Positions 25,218 through 33,852 of a DNA stretch of 64,000 nt are shown piece after piece; the first letter of the stretch is position 1, and each line of letters opens with the position of its first letter. This DNA comes from JAAFIP01 sp031367325. GTDB lineage: Bacteria; Pseudomonadota; Gammaproteobacteria; Burkholderiales; Burkholderiaceae_C. The DNA is taken from positions 1 to 64,000 of the forward strand of contig JANLPQ010000028.1 of assembly GCA_031367325.1 (NCBI GenBank), given 5' to 3'. Position numbers and translations under genes: made by a program. Below the pieces are notes generated by a model. That model made no database searches and had not been told where the DNA came from. It saw only the letters and a list, made by a program, of their open reading frames with translations.

Positions 25218-26126
25218 ATGACTGTTGCTAAAGTACGTGACTATTTGCTAGACCTGCAAGACCGCATTACGAGCGCTATCAGCGCGGTAGACGGCAATGC
25301 GTTTGTCGTAGACCGCTGGAAGAAAGCCCAAAACGAACCATTGCAAGGCAACGGCATTACGCAAATTATAGAAAACGGCCGTGTGTTTGAACGTGCAGGC
25401 TGCGGCTTTAGCCACGTGCGTGGGCCCCAGTTGCCACCATCGGCCACACAGAACAGGCCTGAACTAAACGGTGCACCTTTTGAGGCCATGGGCGTGTCGC
25501 TGGTGTTTCACCCACAAAACCCCTACGCACCCACAGTGCACATGAACATTCGGATGCTGGCCGCTACGCCTACGGGTGGCGAGACTGTGTTTTGGTTTGG
25601 TGGTGGCATGGACCTCACGCCATACTATGGTTTTGATGAGGACGCAGTGCATTTTCACACCGTGTGCAAAAACGCGCTGCAGCCTTTTGGTGCCGACAAA
25701 TACCCCAAGTTCAAAGCGTGGTGTGATGAGTATTTTTATCTCAAGCACCGCAACGAACAGCGCGGTATTGGCGGGATATTTTTTGACGACTTTACCGAAG
25801 GCGGGTTTGACAATGGATTAGCGCTGATCACCTCGGTAGGCGATGCGTTTTTGGACGCTTACTTGCCTATTTTGAGTGTGCGCAACGACATGCCCTACCG
25901 CGAACGACAGCGCGATTTTCAGCTCTACCGACGCGGGCGCTATGTGGAATTTAACTTGGTGTGGGACAGAGGCACGCATTTTGGGCTGCAATCTGGCGGG
26001 CGCACCGAATCTATCTTAATGAGCATGCCGCCGCTGGTGAGCTGGGCTTACAACCGCAAAAGCCTAGCGGACAGCCCCGAAGAAGACTTGTACAAAAAGT
26101 TTTTGGTGCGAAAGGACTGGATTTGA
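25218..26126 (+). CDS. hemF: Oxygen-dependent coproporphyrinogen III oxidase HemF
   Basis: HemF converts coproporphyrinogen III to protoporphyrinogen IX with O2. This 302-residue protein has all signature blocks: FERAGCGFSHVRG, NPYAPTVHMNIRM, FWFGGGMDLTPYYGF, GIGGIFFDDF and EFNLVWDRGTHFGLQSGGR. Length is normal. It overlaps nadD by 4 bases (TTGA) and lies in the purD-to-rng run. Confidence 0.97.
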   Translation: MTVAKVRDYLLDLQDRITSAISAVDGNAFVVDRWKKAQNEPLQGNGITQIIENGRVFERAGCGFSHVRGPQLPPSATQNRPELNGAPFEAMGVSLVFHPQNPYAPTVHMNIRMLAATPTGGETVFWFGGGMDLTPYYGFDEDAVHFHTVCKNALQPFGADKYPKFKAWCDEYFYLKHRNEQRGIGGIFFDDFTEGGFDNGLALITSVGDAFLDAYLPILSVRNDMPYRERQRDFQLYRRGRYVEFNLVWDRGTHFGLQSGGRTESILMSMPPLVSWAYNRKSLADSPEEDLYKKFLVRKDWI

Positions 26127-26746
26127 CTGCTTATCAAGGCGCCAGCCTGCCGCGCATAGGTATGTACGGCGGCGCGTTTGACCCCGCACACCTTGCGCAC
26201 CACGCGCTTGCCCAGGCGGCAGTAGCCCAATTGCAACTGGACATTTTGTACATCGTGCCTACGGGCCATGCTTGGCACAAAACCCGCCAGCTCAGCGCAC
26301 CAGAACACCGGCTGGCTATGGCACAGCTAGCCTTTGCTGATGTGCCGGGTACGCGTGTTGACAGCCGCGAGACACAGCGCGCAGGCCCTACTTACACCTT
26401 AGACACCTTAAATGAACTGCAGGCCACGCATCCGAAGGCGCAACTGTACCTGCTGATGGGGGCAGACCAGTTTGCCGCCTTTGGTAGCTGGCACCACTGG
26501 CCCGATATTGCTAAAATTGCTACTATTTGCATAGCTGCTCGAGCAGTATCTACGGGCGATATGCATAAAAACAATGCTAAAAACGAGGTGCAAAGTCAGT
26601 GTAAAATGCATGTTATACACATGCCAGACATGCCCATCAGTGCCACCGACATTCGCCAGCGCGTCAAACTGGGCTTGGGCATCGACCATCTGGTCAACCC
26701 CAGCGTTGCGCGCTATATTGCGCAACATCAGCTGTATATTTTCTGA
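26123..26746 (+). CDS. nadD: Nicotinate-nucleotide adenylyltransferase NadD with inserted repeat
   Basis: NadD makes deamido-NAD from nicotinate mononucleotide and ATP. GGAFDPAHLAHH (residues 16-27) is the nucleotidyltransferase HxGH-type motif, and MPISATDIRQRV is the C-terminal motif. The start is taken as TTG at 26123: AAAGGA lies 7 bases upstream and the codon overlaps the hemF stop. The frame is open to 25961 but only as hemF overlap. Residues about 133-159 (TICIAARAVSTGD and following) come from a palindromic element and lengthen a loop; both catalytic motifs flank it and remain intact. Confidence 0.93.
   Translation: MTAYQGASLPRIGMYGGAFDPAHLAHHALAQAAVAQLQLDILYIVPTGHAWHKTRQLSAPEHRLAMAQLAFADVPGTRVDSRETQRAGPTYTLDTLNELQATHPKAQLYLLMGADQFAAFGSWHHWPDIAKIATICIAARAVSTGDMHKNNAKNEVQSQCKMHVIHMPDMPISATDIRQRVKLGLGIDHLVNPSVARYIAQHQLYIF
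26521..26580 (+). repeat. Palindromic element inside nadD
   Basis: Core CTGCTCGAGCAG at 26535-26546, preceded by ACTATTTGCATAG. It is in the sense orientation, read ATA GCT GCT CGA GCA: the consensus TGA stop is CGA here. Confidence 0.8.
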
Positions 26747-26770
26747 AATTAACCATTCTTACGCCACGCT

Positions 26771-27505
26771 ATGCAAGACACCGCCGCCAAAAAAGACACC
26801 GCCAAACTGCAACGCACCATTGTAGATGCGCTAGAAGATGTGAAGGCCCAAGAGATCGCAGTATTTGACACCGAACATTTGACCGCCATGTTTGAGCGCG
26901 TCATTATCGCCAGCGGCACATCGAACCGGCAAACCAAGGCACTGGCGTCTAGCGTGCGCGATGCCGTGCGCGAGGCGGGCTTTGCTAAGCCACGCGTTGA
27001 GGGTGAAGACAACGGCGAGTGGATTATTGTCGACTGCGGCCAGTGCGTGGTGCATGTGATGCAGCCTGCGATTCGCACCTACTACCACCTTGAAGAAATT
27101 TGGGGCGACAAGCCTGTGCGTTTGAAACTAGGCGCACCCAAGCCTGTAGTGGCCCACGCCCCCGAGCCAGTGCCTGCGAAAAGCAAAAAGCCAGTAGCTA
27201 AAAAAGTGGCAGCCAAACCGGGTGCGAAGCGCAAGCCAGTGCGCCCTGAGCCTGTGTTTGCGCCGCCTAGGCCAGAGCTTGCTCCACCGTCCGCAGCTAA
27301 GAAAGCGGCGTTGAAGAAACCTACGCCAGCCGGTGCCAAGCCGCCAGCTACTAAAACAGCGGCTGCCAAATCATCAGCACCCAAGCAGCCTATTAAAGTC
27401 GTGGTTAATAAAGTTGCAGTCAGGCCACCTGCCAAAAAAGTAGCCACTAAATCTGCAGCCAAGCCTGCTGGCAAAACCGCCCCCGCCAAACGCCGCAGTG
27501 CATGA
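26771..27505 (+). CDS. rsfS: Ribosome silencing factor RsfS with long basic tail
   Basis: RsfS binds ribosomal protein uL14 and blocks subunit joining in starvation. The domain occupies residues about 8-118 (VDALEDVKAQEIAVFDTEHL, IASGTSNRQTKALA, DCGQCVVHVMQP, YYHLEEIWGD). The remaining 120 residues are a Lys/Ala/Pro tail with many KKPA/KKVA units, resembling histone H1-like tails. Usual RsfS length is 105-150, so this tail is exceptional. It overlaps rlmH by 4 bases (ATGA). Confidence 0.94.
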   Translation: MQDTAAKKDTAKLQRTIVDALEDVKAQEIAVFDTEHLTAMFERVIIASGTSNRQTKALASSVRDAVREAGFAKPRVEGEDNGEWIIVDCGQCVVHVMQPAIRTYYHLEEIWGDKPVRLKLGAPKPVVAHAPEPVPAKSKKPVAKKVAAKPGAKRKPVRPEPVFAPPRPELAPPSAAKKAALKKPTPAGAKPPATKTAAAKSSAPKQPIKVVVNKVAVRPPAKKVATKSAAKPAGKTAPAKRRSA

Positions 27506-27969
27506 AGCTGGTGATCGTCGCGGTCGGCCAACGTGTGCCCGACTGGGCGCAAACCGCGTGGGATGATTATGCCAAGCGCTTCCCACCCGAGCTAAAAGTA
27601 GAGCTGAAAGCCGTTAAAACCGAGCCGCGTGGCTCTAAAACGCTGGACACTTTACTGGCAGCAGAGCGCGAGCGTATTGCAGCGGCTATCCCCAAAAATA
27701 CCCGCATTGTGGTGCTAGACGAGCGCGGTACGCCGCTGACCACCAAAGCCTTAGCCCAGCGCTTAACCGACTGGCAATTGAGTGGTGACGACGTAGCGCT
27801 GGTCATCGGCGGGCCTGACGGTATCGAGCCTGCGTATCGCCAAGCCGCGCATGAACGCGTGCGATTGTCTGACCTTACGCTACCGCACGCCATGGCGCGC
27901 GTGCTGTTGATTGAGCAGCTGTACCGCGCATGGTCGGTGAATGCGGGGCATCCGTACCACCGCGAATAA
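27502..27969 (+). CDS. rlmH: 23S rRNA pseudouridine-1915 N3-methyltransferase RlmH
   Basis: This 155-residue SPOUT methyltransferase begins MKLVIVAVGQRVPDWAQ, with the knot motif VALVIGGPDGI for S-adenosylmethionine and the conserved C-terminus AWSVNAGHPYHRE. It modifies helix 69 of 23S rRNA. Pairing with rsfS is standard. Length is normal. Confidence 0.97.
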   Translation: MKLVIVAVGQRVPDWAQTAWDDYAKRFPPELKVELKAVKTEPRGSKTLDTLLAAERERIAAAIPKNTRIVVLDERGTPLTTKALAQRLTDWQLSGDDVALVIGGPDGIEPAYRQAAHERVRLSDLTLPHAMARVLLIEQLYRAWSVNAGHPYHRE

Positions 27970-27978
27970 ATCTTCCCA

Positions 27979-28587
27979 ATGGCTAACTTCATTTACTTGG
28001 CATCCCAAAGCCCGCGCCGTGCGCAACTGTTAGAGCAAATTGGCGTGCGCTTTGAGCTGCTGTTGCCCGACACCAGTGAAGACGCCGAAAGCCTGGAAAC
28101 TGAGCTGCCCGGCGAAGCCCCTGCTAAATATGTAGCGCGCGTGACGGCGTTAAAACTAGACGCTGCTGTAGCGCGCATGCAGCGGCGCGGCTTGCCTGCC
28201 GCGCCCGTGCTGTGCTCTGACACCACCGTGGCGCTAGGCCGCACTATTTATGGCAAGCCTGCTGACAGCCAAGACGCGCAGCGTATGCTGGGTGAGCTGT
28301 CTGGCCACACCCACCGCGTGCTAACTGCAGTAGCCGTGCAAAACGGCAAAGGTCGCGCACAAGTGTTGTCTGCGTCTAAAGTAACTTTCAGCGCGATGAC
28401 CAGCGCGCAAATTCGCACTTACGTAGCTACGGGCGAGCCGATGGGCAAGGCGGGCGCATATGCTGTGCAGGGCAGGGCTGCTGCTTATATTACCCACATC
28501 AGCGGCAGTTACAGCGGCATTATGGGCCTGCCGATGTTTGAAACTGCACAGTTACTGCGTACACTTGGCATCAAGCTGGGCACTTAA
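27979..28587 (+). CDS. maf: Maf-family nucleoside triphosphate pyrophosphatase
   Basis: This 202-residue protein begins with the Maf signature LASQSPRRAQLLEQIG and contains CSDTTVALGRTIYGKP and MGKAGAYAVQG. These fit the dTTP/UTP pyrophosphatase (YhdE-like) subgroup that removes modified or unwanted nucleotides. It lies 9 bases after rlmH in the same run. Confidence 0.93.
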   Translation: MANFIYLASQSPRRAQLLEQIGVRFELLLPDTSEDAESLETELPGEAPAKYVARVTALKLDAAVARMQRRGLPAAPVLCSDTTVALGRTIYGKPADSQDAQRMLGELSGHTHRVLTAVAVQNGKGRAQVLSASKVTFSAMTSAQIRTYVATGEPMGKAGAYAVQGRAAAYITHISGSYSGIMGLPMFETAQLLRTLGIKLGT

Positions 28588-28623
28588 ATTCTACGAGTGG
28601 CCCCAGCGTAATCAAGACACCCT

Positions 28624-30105
28624 ATGCAGCAAGATATTTTGATCAACTGGAGCCCGCAAGAAACCCGCGTGGCCGTGGTGGAAAATAGCGCGGTGCAAGA
28701 GCTGCATGTCGAGCGTAGCCTAGAGCGCGGCCTAGTGGGCAATATTTACCTAGGCAAAGTAGCGCGCGTGCTGCCTGGCATGCAGTCGGCTTTTATCGAC
28801 ATTGGCTTAGAGCGTGCGGCATTTTTGCACGTGGCTGATTTGATGACGGCCTTTGTCAGCACGCGTGGTGCAGATGGCGATGTCGCCAAGTCTGCTGCCC
28901 CCGCCATACCGATTGAAAAGCAAGTGTTTGAAGGCCAAGCGCTGATGGTGCAGGTGATCAAAGATCCTATTGGCAGCAAAGGCGCACGACTGTCTACACA
29001 GGTCAGTATTGCAGGCAGGCAACTGGTTTTTTTACCCCAAGATAACCATATCGGCATATCGCAAAAAATACCGGCAGCACAGCGTGATGCTTTACGTGCC
29101 AAGGTAGTGCAACTGGCAGGTGATGCAGGTGGTGGGTTTATTTTGCGCACCAACGCAGAGGAAGCAACGGACACTGAGCTGGCGGACGATGTAGCCTATT
29201 TACGCAAGGCCTGGACGCGCATCAAAGACGCATCTACTACGTTGCCAGCCAAATCGGTGCTGCACACCGATTTGAATTTGCTGCAGCGCGTGCTGCGCGA
29301 TTTGGTCAGTGACCAAACCCAAAGTATCCGCATCGACTCACGCGAGCAGTTTGACATGTTGACTGCTTTTGGCCAAGACTACATGCCCGCCACCACTGAA
29401 AAACTGCAGCACTACAAAGGTGAGCGCCCGATATTTGACCTGTACAACATTGACGAAGATATAGCCAAGGCACTAGGCCGCCGTGTAGATTTGAAATCTG
29501 GCGGCTACCTGATTATCGACCAAACCGAAGCGCTGACCACAGTCGACGTGAACACCGGGGGTTTTGTGGGTGCGCGCAATTTTGACGACACCATTTTTAA
29601 AACTAATCTTGAAGCTACGCAAGCCATAGCGCGCCAGCTGCGCCTGCGCAATTTGGGCGGTGTGGTGATTGTCGACTTTATCGACATGACACTACAAGAC
29701 CATCGCGGCCAAGTGCTGACAGAGTTTCGCAAGCAACTGGCTCGCGACAGAGTTAAAACCTCGGCAGGCGAATTCTCGCAGCTAGGTTTGGTGGAGATGA
29801 CACGCAAACGCACCCGCGAGTCGCTGGCGCACATGCTGTGCGAGCCGTGCCCCGTATGCCAAGGTAAAGGCACTGTGAAGACACCGCGCAGCGTGGCGTA
29901 CGACATACTGCGCGAGATTTTGCGCGAGGCCCGCCAGTTCAACCCTAAAGAGTTTCGCGTTGTGGCTGCACCGCAAGTGGTAGAGCTATTTTTAGACGAA
30001 GAAAGCCAGCACTTGGCAGGTCTGTCAGACTTCATCGGCAAGCCTATTTCACTGCAAACTGAAGGCAGCATGAGCCAAGAGCAGTACGACATTGTGCTGA
30101 TGTGA
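28624..30105 (+). CDS. rng: Ribonuclease G
   Basis: This 493-residue endoribonuclease of the RNase E/G family has an N-terminal S1 domain (YLGKVARVLPGMQSAFIDIG), the catalytic DNase I-like domain with VDVNTGGFVG and VVIVDFIDM carrying the Mg-binding aspartates, and the zinc-link CEPCPVCQGKG. It lacks the long RNase E C-terminal scaffold. It matures 16S rRNA 5' ends and decays mRNAs. Length is normal for RNase G. Confidence 0.96.
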   Translation: MQQDILINWSPQETRVAVVENSAVQELHVERSLERGLVGNIYLGKVARVLPGMQSAFIDIGLERAAFLHVADLMTAFVSTRGADGDVAKSAAPAIPIEKQVFEGQALMVQVIKDPIGSKGARLSTQVSIAGRQLVFLPQDNHIGISQKIPAAQRDALRAKVVQLAGDAGGGFILRTNAEEATDTELADDVAYLRKAWTRIKDASTTLPAKSVLHTDLNLLQRVLRDLVSDQTQSIRIDSREQFDMLTAFGQDYMPATTEKLQHYKGERPIFDLYNIDEDIAKALGRRVDLKSGGYLIIDQTEALTTVDVNTGGFVGARNFDDTIFKTNLEATQAIARQLRLRNLGGVVIVDFIDMTLQDHRGQVLTEFRKQLARDRVKTSAGEFSQLGLVEMTRKRTRESLAHMLCEPCPVCQGKGTVKTPRSVAYDILREILREARQFNPKEFRVVAAPQVVELFLDEESQHLAGLSDFIGKPISLQTEGSMSQEQYDIVLM

Positions 30106-30149
30106 TGCGCACTGGTTGAGCTAGATGACAACCCAAGCAACGCGATGAA

Positions 30150-30881
30150 ATGAGCAATAGCGCTATCCCCATTTTGATGTACCACCAGATTGACGCACGG
30201 CCCGCGCGCGGCGCGGTGATGCGCGGGCTGGTGGTGTCGCCGCAGGCATTTGCGAGGCAGATGGGGCTGCTTAAAGCTTTGGGTTACCAAGGCTTGAGCA
30301 TGGCGGCATTGATGCCCTATTTACGTGGCGAGAAAAGCGGCAAAGTTTTTGGCATTACCTTTGATGACGGCTATGTCAACAACCTAGACCACGCTATACC
30401 TGTGCTGCAGCGCTATGGCTTTAGCGCCACATGCTACATGGTGAGCGCGCAGTTGGGTGGGTCTAACATATGGGACCACAGCAAAGGTATTGCAGCTAAA
30501 CCCTTAATGCACGCTGCACACGCCCGCGCATGGGTAGCGGGCGGGCAAGAAGTGGGTGCGCATACGCGTAACCATATCGACCTGCGCACGTTGAACGCAA
30601 CACAGTCCATGCAAGAGATTGCGGGTTGTAAAGCCGAGCTAGAAGATGCTTGCGGTGCTGCAGTGAACCAGTTTTGCTACCCTTACGGCTTCTACACAGC
30701 TAACCACGCCGCGCAAGTGCAACAAGCAGGTTTTGCGGCCGCCACCACCACCGCGCGCGCGCGCGCCCAGCGCAGTGATAGCCTGTGGGAGCTGCCCCGT
30801 GTTCCCGTGATGGGATCAGTCTGGTTGCCACAGTTTTGGCGTAAAGTCGCCACGGGTTATGAAGACCAGCGCCGTGGATAG
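30150..30881 (+). CDS. Polysaccharide deacetylase family protein
   Basis: This 243-residue NodB-type deacetylase has ITFDDGYVNN (catalytic and metal Asp pair), VGAHTRNHIDL (HX3H metal motif as HTRNH) and FCYPYGFY. No signal peptide is seen, so it probably acts in the cytoplasm or at its membrane face. Its 3' end overlaps a glycosyltransferase gene by 23 bases, suggesting a small glycan-modifying pair (inference). Confidence 0.9.
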   Translation: MSNSAIPILMYHQIDARPARGAVMRGLVVSPQAFARQMGLLKALGYQGLSMAALMPYLRGEKSGKVFGITFDDGYVNNLDHAIPVLQRYGFSATCYMVSAQLGGSNIWDHSKGIAAKPLMHAAHARAWVAGGQEVGAHTRNHIDLRTLNATQSMQEIAGCKAELEDACGAAVNQFCYPYGFYTANHAAQVQQAGFAAATTTARARAQRSDSLWELPRVPVMGSVWLPQFWRKVATGYEDQRRG

Positions 30882-32070
30882 TTCTGCATCCATCAGCCCA
30901 CGGCGCTTGAAAATTGCTGTACTTAACCGCGTGTTTTCTCCCACAGGCGGTGGCGCAGAGCGCTATTCGATGGCGTTGGTAGAGCAATTGTCCGCACGGC
31001 ATGAGGTGCATGTGTTTGCCCAAGAGATTAACCACCAATGGCCTAGCGTGCATTACCACCGTATTGCTTGTTGGTTTAAAAAACCGCGTTGGTTGAACCA
31101 GCTGTGGTATGCCTACGCTACTTGGCACGCAACGCGCAAAGGTTTTGACATTGTGCATTCGCATGAGAATGTGTGGCATGGCAATGTGCATACGATGCAT
31201 GTCAAGACAGTGCAGCGCAGTTTGCTGGGCGATTCGCAAGCAAAGCTATCGGGTACGGCGCTGGCCATGCGTCGCTTAAAAATTGCCCTCAGCCCGAGGT
31301 TGTTGACTTATTTGTATTTAGAACGTGCCCGGCTGGCTGCCCGACCAGGCGTGGCAGTGGTGGCTGCATCTGCGCCGCTGCAGGCTGAGTTGGTAGCGCA
31401 GTACCCACACTTGGCTCGCGTCATCAGCACCATCACCCCCTGCGTTACCATGCCTACGCAGCATTTAACACTGCAAGAAGCTCGTGCAGCGTTGGGTGTG
31501 CCACTGCAATGCAACTACATCGCTTTCATTGCCAACGACTATGCCCGCAAAGGCTTGTCTACCTTATTAAAAGCGCTGGTAAGCTCACCAGATGTTCGAT
31601 TGATAGTTGTAGGTCATGCAGGCCAGACACCACAGTTTAAAGCTTTAGCTCACTCGCTAGGCGTTGAACAACGCGTGTATTTTTTAGGGCCTTTAAGCGA
31701 GGTCAGCCCTGTCTATTACGCAGCCAACGTGCTGGCTCACCCGACACTAGAAGACACCTTCGCCATGGTGGTGCTAGAAGCCATGGCGCATGGTGTTCCA
31801 GTTGTGGTCAGCCGCGCGCCGTACTGCGGTATTTCAGCACTTTTGGCAGATGGGAAAAATGCTGTGTTGCTGGCGCACCCGCAAGACGCAGCCATGCTAT
31901 CCGCGGCCTTGCAGCACGTGTTGAATGACCATGCTGTGGCAGATAGCTTGGTGCAAGAAGGCCTAGCATTCGCACTGCTACATACTTGGGATGCTGCAGC
32001 GCGTGCCTATGAGGCTGTGTACTACCGACTTAGCACTAAAACTAGCCGTGTTTCAGCGCCACTGTCTTGA
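30859..32070 (+). CDS. Glycosyltransferase family 4 protein
   Basis: This 403-residue GT-B glycosyltransferase has an N-terminal glycine-rich acceptor loop (RVFSPTGGGAERYSM), a linker, and a C-terminal nucleotide-sugar domain with EDTFAMVVLEAMAHGVPVV, the EX7E region. It resembles lipopolysaccharide-type glucosyltransferases such as RfaG, but the substrate is unknown. It is translationally linked to the deacetylase upstream and overlaps the convergent aldehyde dehydrogenase gene by 29 bases at its 3' end. Confidence 0.9.
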   Translation: MKTSAVDSSASISPRRLKIAVLNRVFSPTGGGAERYSMALVEQLSARHEVHVFAQEINHQWPSVHYHRIACWFKKPRWLNQLWYAYATWHATRKGFDIVHSHENVWHGNVHTMHVKTVQRSLLGDSQAKLSGTALAMRRLKIALSPRLLTYLYLERARLAARPGVAVVAASAPLQAELVAQYPHLARVISTITPCVTMPTQHLTLQEARAALGVPLQCNYIAFIANDYARKGLSTLLKALVSSPDVRLIVVGHAGQTPQFKALAHSLGVEQRVYFLGPLSEVSPVYYAANVLAHPTLEDTFAMVVLEAMAHGVPVVVSRAPYCGISALLADGKNAVLLAHPQDAAMLSAALQHVLNDHAVADSLVQEGLAFALLHTWDAAARAYEAVYYRLSTKTSRVSAPLS

Positions 32071-33475
32071 CTGTAGTAAACCCATACAGCGCCTCAAACC
32101 CTTTCTCGCGTCCGTAGCCTGACGATTTGACGCCGCCAAAGGGCAGCTCTACGCCGCCGCCAGCACCATAGTTATTGATAAATACTTGGCCAGATTGCAA
32201 GCGTTTGGCCATGCGCATTTGGCGGCTGCCATCGCGGGTCCACACGCCAGCTACTAGCCCAAACCGTGTGGCGTTGGCCAGCTGTATGGCGTGGTCTTCG
32301 TCAGTAAACTTTATGGCGCACAGCACGGGGCCAAAGATTTCTTCTTGCGACAGGCGGTGGGTGATAGGCACGTCGCGCAGCAGGGTAGGTGCTTGGTAGA
32401 AGCCGCTCTCGGGCGCTTCGTCGACCACGCTGCCTTGCGCCACCATGGCAATGCCTGCCACTTGGGCATCGCTTAAAAAATCCCACACGCGCTGCTGCTG
32501 GCTTTGGCGAATTAGCGGGCCTACGTCTAGGTCCATGGCAGCAGGGCCGACGCGCAAGTTGTTAAACGCTTGGCCTAGGCGTTCAAGCAAGTTTTCGTAA
32601 ATCAAATCATCTACCAACAGGCGTGACCCTGCGCTGCAAGTTTGCCCGGCATTTTGCACAATAGCGTTGACGATGGTGGGTATAGCGGCGTCTAGGTCAG
32701 CGTCGGCAAAAACGATTTGTGGGCTTTTGCCGCCCAGCTCTAGCGTGACGGGGCAATGGCGCTCGGCAGCCACTTGGGCAATGATGGTGCCTACGCCGGG
32801 GCTGCCGGTAAAGCTGATGTGGTCAATGCCCGCATGGCGCGCCAGCGCGTCGCCTACCTCGTGGCCGTAGCCGGTAACGATGTTGATAGCGCCCGCTGGA
32901 AAGCCTGCTTCGGTAGCTAGCTGCGCTACCTTCAGCACTGATAAACATGCGTCCTCCGACGGTTTGACCACGCACACATTGCCTGCGGCTAGCGCGCCGC
33001 CCACGCTGCGCCCGAAAATTTGCATCGGGTAGTTCCAGGGAATGATATTGCCCACCACGCCGTACGGCTCGCGCCAGGTAAACACGCTGTAACCGTCTTG
33101 GTACGGAATGGTGTGGCCGTGCAGCTTGTCGCACGCACCGGCGTAAAACTCAAAATAGCGGGCCAGCGCCACTGCATCGGCACGCGCTTGCTTGCTGGGT
33201 TTACCGCAGTCGCGCTGCTCTATCAGCGCCAGTTCTTCGGCATGCTCAGTTATTTTGACCGACAGGCGCATCAGCAGGCGGCCACGTTCTGTGGCGCTCA
33301 GCTTGCTCCACACCGTGTCGTAGCAGCGGCGAGCGGCGCACGCCGCTTTGTCAATGTCGTCGGCATTACCGCGCGCTATCTCGTCAAATGGCTGGCCGTC
33401 AGAGGGGTCTATCATCTGCAAAGTACGGCCAGATGACGATGGAGTTGGGGTGTTGGCTATGTAGTGGGTTTGCAT
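32042..33475 (-). CDS. NAD(P)-dependent aldehyde dehydrogenase
   Basis: This ALDH superfamily enzyme has 477 residues from the ATG at 33475 (an upstream GTG at 33493 adds six). VTLELGGKSPQIVF carries the catalytic glutamate, NAGQTCSAGSRLLV the catalytic cysteine, and NIIPWNYPMQI the NAD-binding segment. It is closest in appearance to betaine-aldehyde and gamma-glutamyl-aminobutyraldehyde dehydrogenases. Being divergent from a sugar-acid operon, a role as a semialdehyde dehydrogenase in that pathway is possible (inference). Confidence 0.9.
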   Translation of the reverse strand: MQTHYIANTPTPSSSGRTLQMIDPSDGQPFDEIARGNADDIDKAACAARRCYDTVWSKLSATERGRLLMRLSVKITEHAEELALIEQRDCGKPSKQARADAVALARYFEFYAGACDKLHGHTIPYQDGYSVFTWREPYGVVGNIIPWNYPMQIFGRSVGGALAAGNVCVVKPSEDACLSVLKVAQLATEAGFPAGAINIVTGYGHEVGDALARHAGIDHISFTGSPGVGTIIAQVAAERHCPVTLELGGKSPQIVFADADLDAAIPTIVNAIVQNAGQTCSAGSRLLVDDLIYENLLERLGQAFNNLRVGPAAMDLDVGPLIRQSQQQRVWDFLSDAQVAGIAMVAQGSVVDEAPESGFYQAPTLLRDVPITHRLSQEEIFGPVLCAIKFTDEDHAIQLANATRFGLVAGVWTRDGSRQMRMAKRLQSGQVFINNYGAGGGVELPFGGVKSSGYGREKGFEALYGFTTVKTVALKHG

Positions 33476-33522
33476 AAGCTGTTGATTGTGCAATAAATAC
33501 GCTAGCTTGACTATTTAGGTGT

Positions 33523-33580
33523 AAAGTGGCCTGTAACCCAAGTAAAACCTGCTCAAGCAGCTATTTTAAAAATAGCATTT
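33523..33580 (-). repeat. Dispersed palindromic element (intergenic)
   Basis: Near-consensus inverted copy: GGCCTGTAACCCAAGTAAAA, core CTGCTCAAGCAG at 33549-33560, then CTATTTTAAAAATAG. Confidence 0.85.
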
Positions 33581-33769
33581 AAATTTTGGCCTAGGCTATT
33601 TTTGCAACCAGTGCTTCATGCGCTTGGCGCATTCTTTCGCGGCTGTTACTTAAGTGTATGCGCATGAGGCGCGCATAGCGGCCAAATGCCTTGGTAGCTA
33701 ATTTGAGTGGCGGCTAGTTGCGCGGTTGAGCGCTTTGGGCTTCACGGGTATTTGCGGGTGCTGGCATGC

Positions 33770-33799
33770 TTGACGTGAGTATTTCTCTAGCTTAATAAT
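33770..33799 (+). promoter_or_regulatory. Putative sigma-70 promoter of the sugar-acid operon
   Basis: TTGACG (33770-33775) and AATAAT (33794-33799) are 18 bases apart. The predicted start near 33806 is directly before the palindromic operator. Confidence 0.5.
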
Positions 33800-33808
33800 C
33801 CAACTCTA

Positions 33809-33823
33809 AGTTGTCTGACAACT
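33809..33823. promoter_or_regulatory. GntR/FadR-type operator palindrome
   Basis: AGTTGTCTGACAACT is a perfect 15-base palindrome around a central T. It matches the TNGTNNNACNA consensus bound by FadR-subfamily GntR regulators. Its position just after the predicted transcription start fits repression relieved by a sugar-acid ligand. The regulator is not in the window. Confidence 0.65.
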
Positions 33824-33852
33824 AATGACTCTAAAATTTTCTAGTGTTCACC

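Larger units (their letters stand above)
33494..33852. other. 359-base divergent regulatory region
   Basis: No gene is seen. It holds one palindromic element (33523-33580), a promoter-like pair pointing right (33770-33799) and a 15-base GntR-type palindrome (33809-33823). The stretch 33600-33765 shows nothing I can name. Confidence 0.6.
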
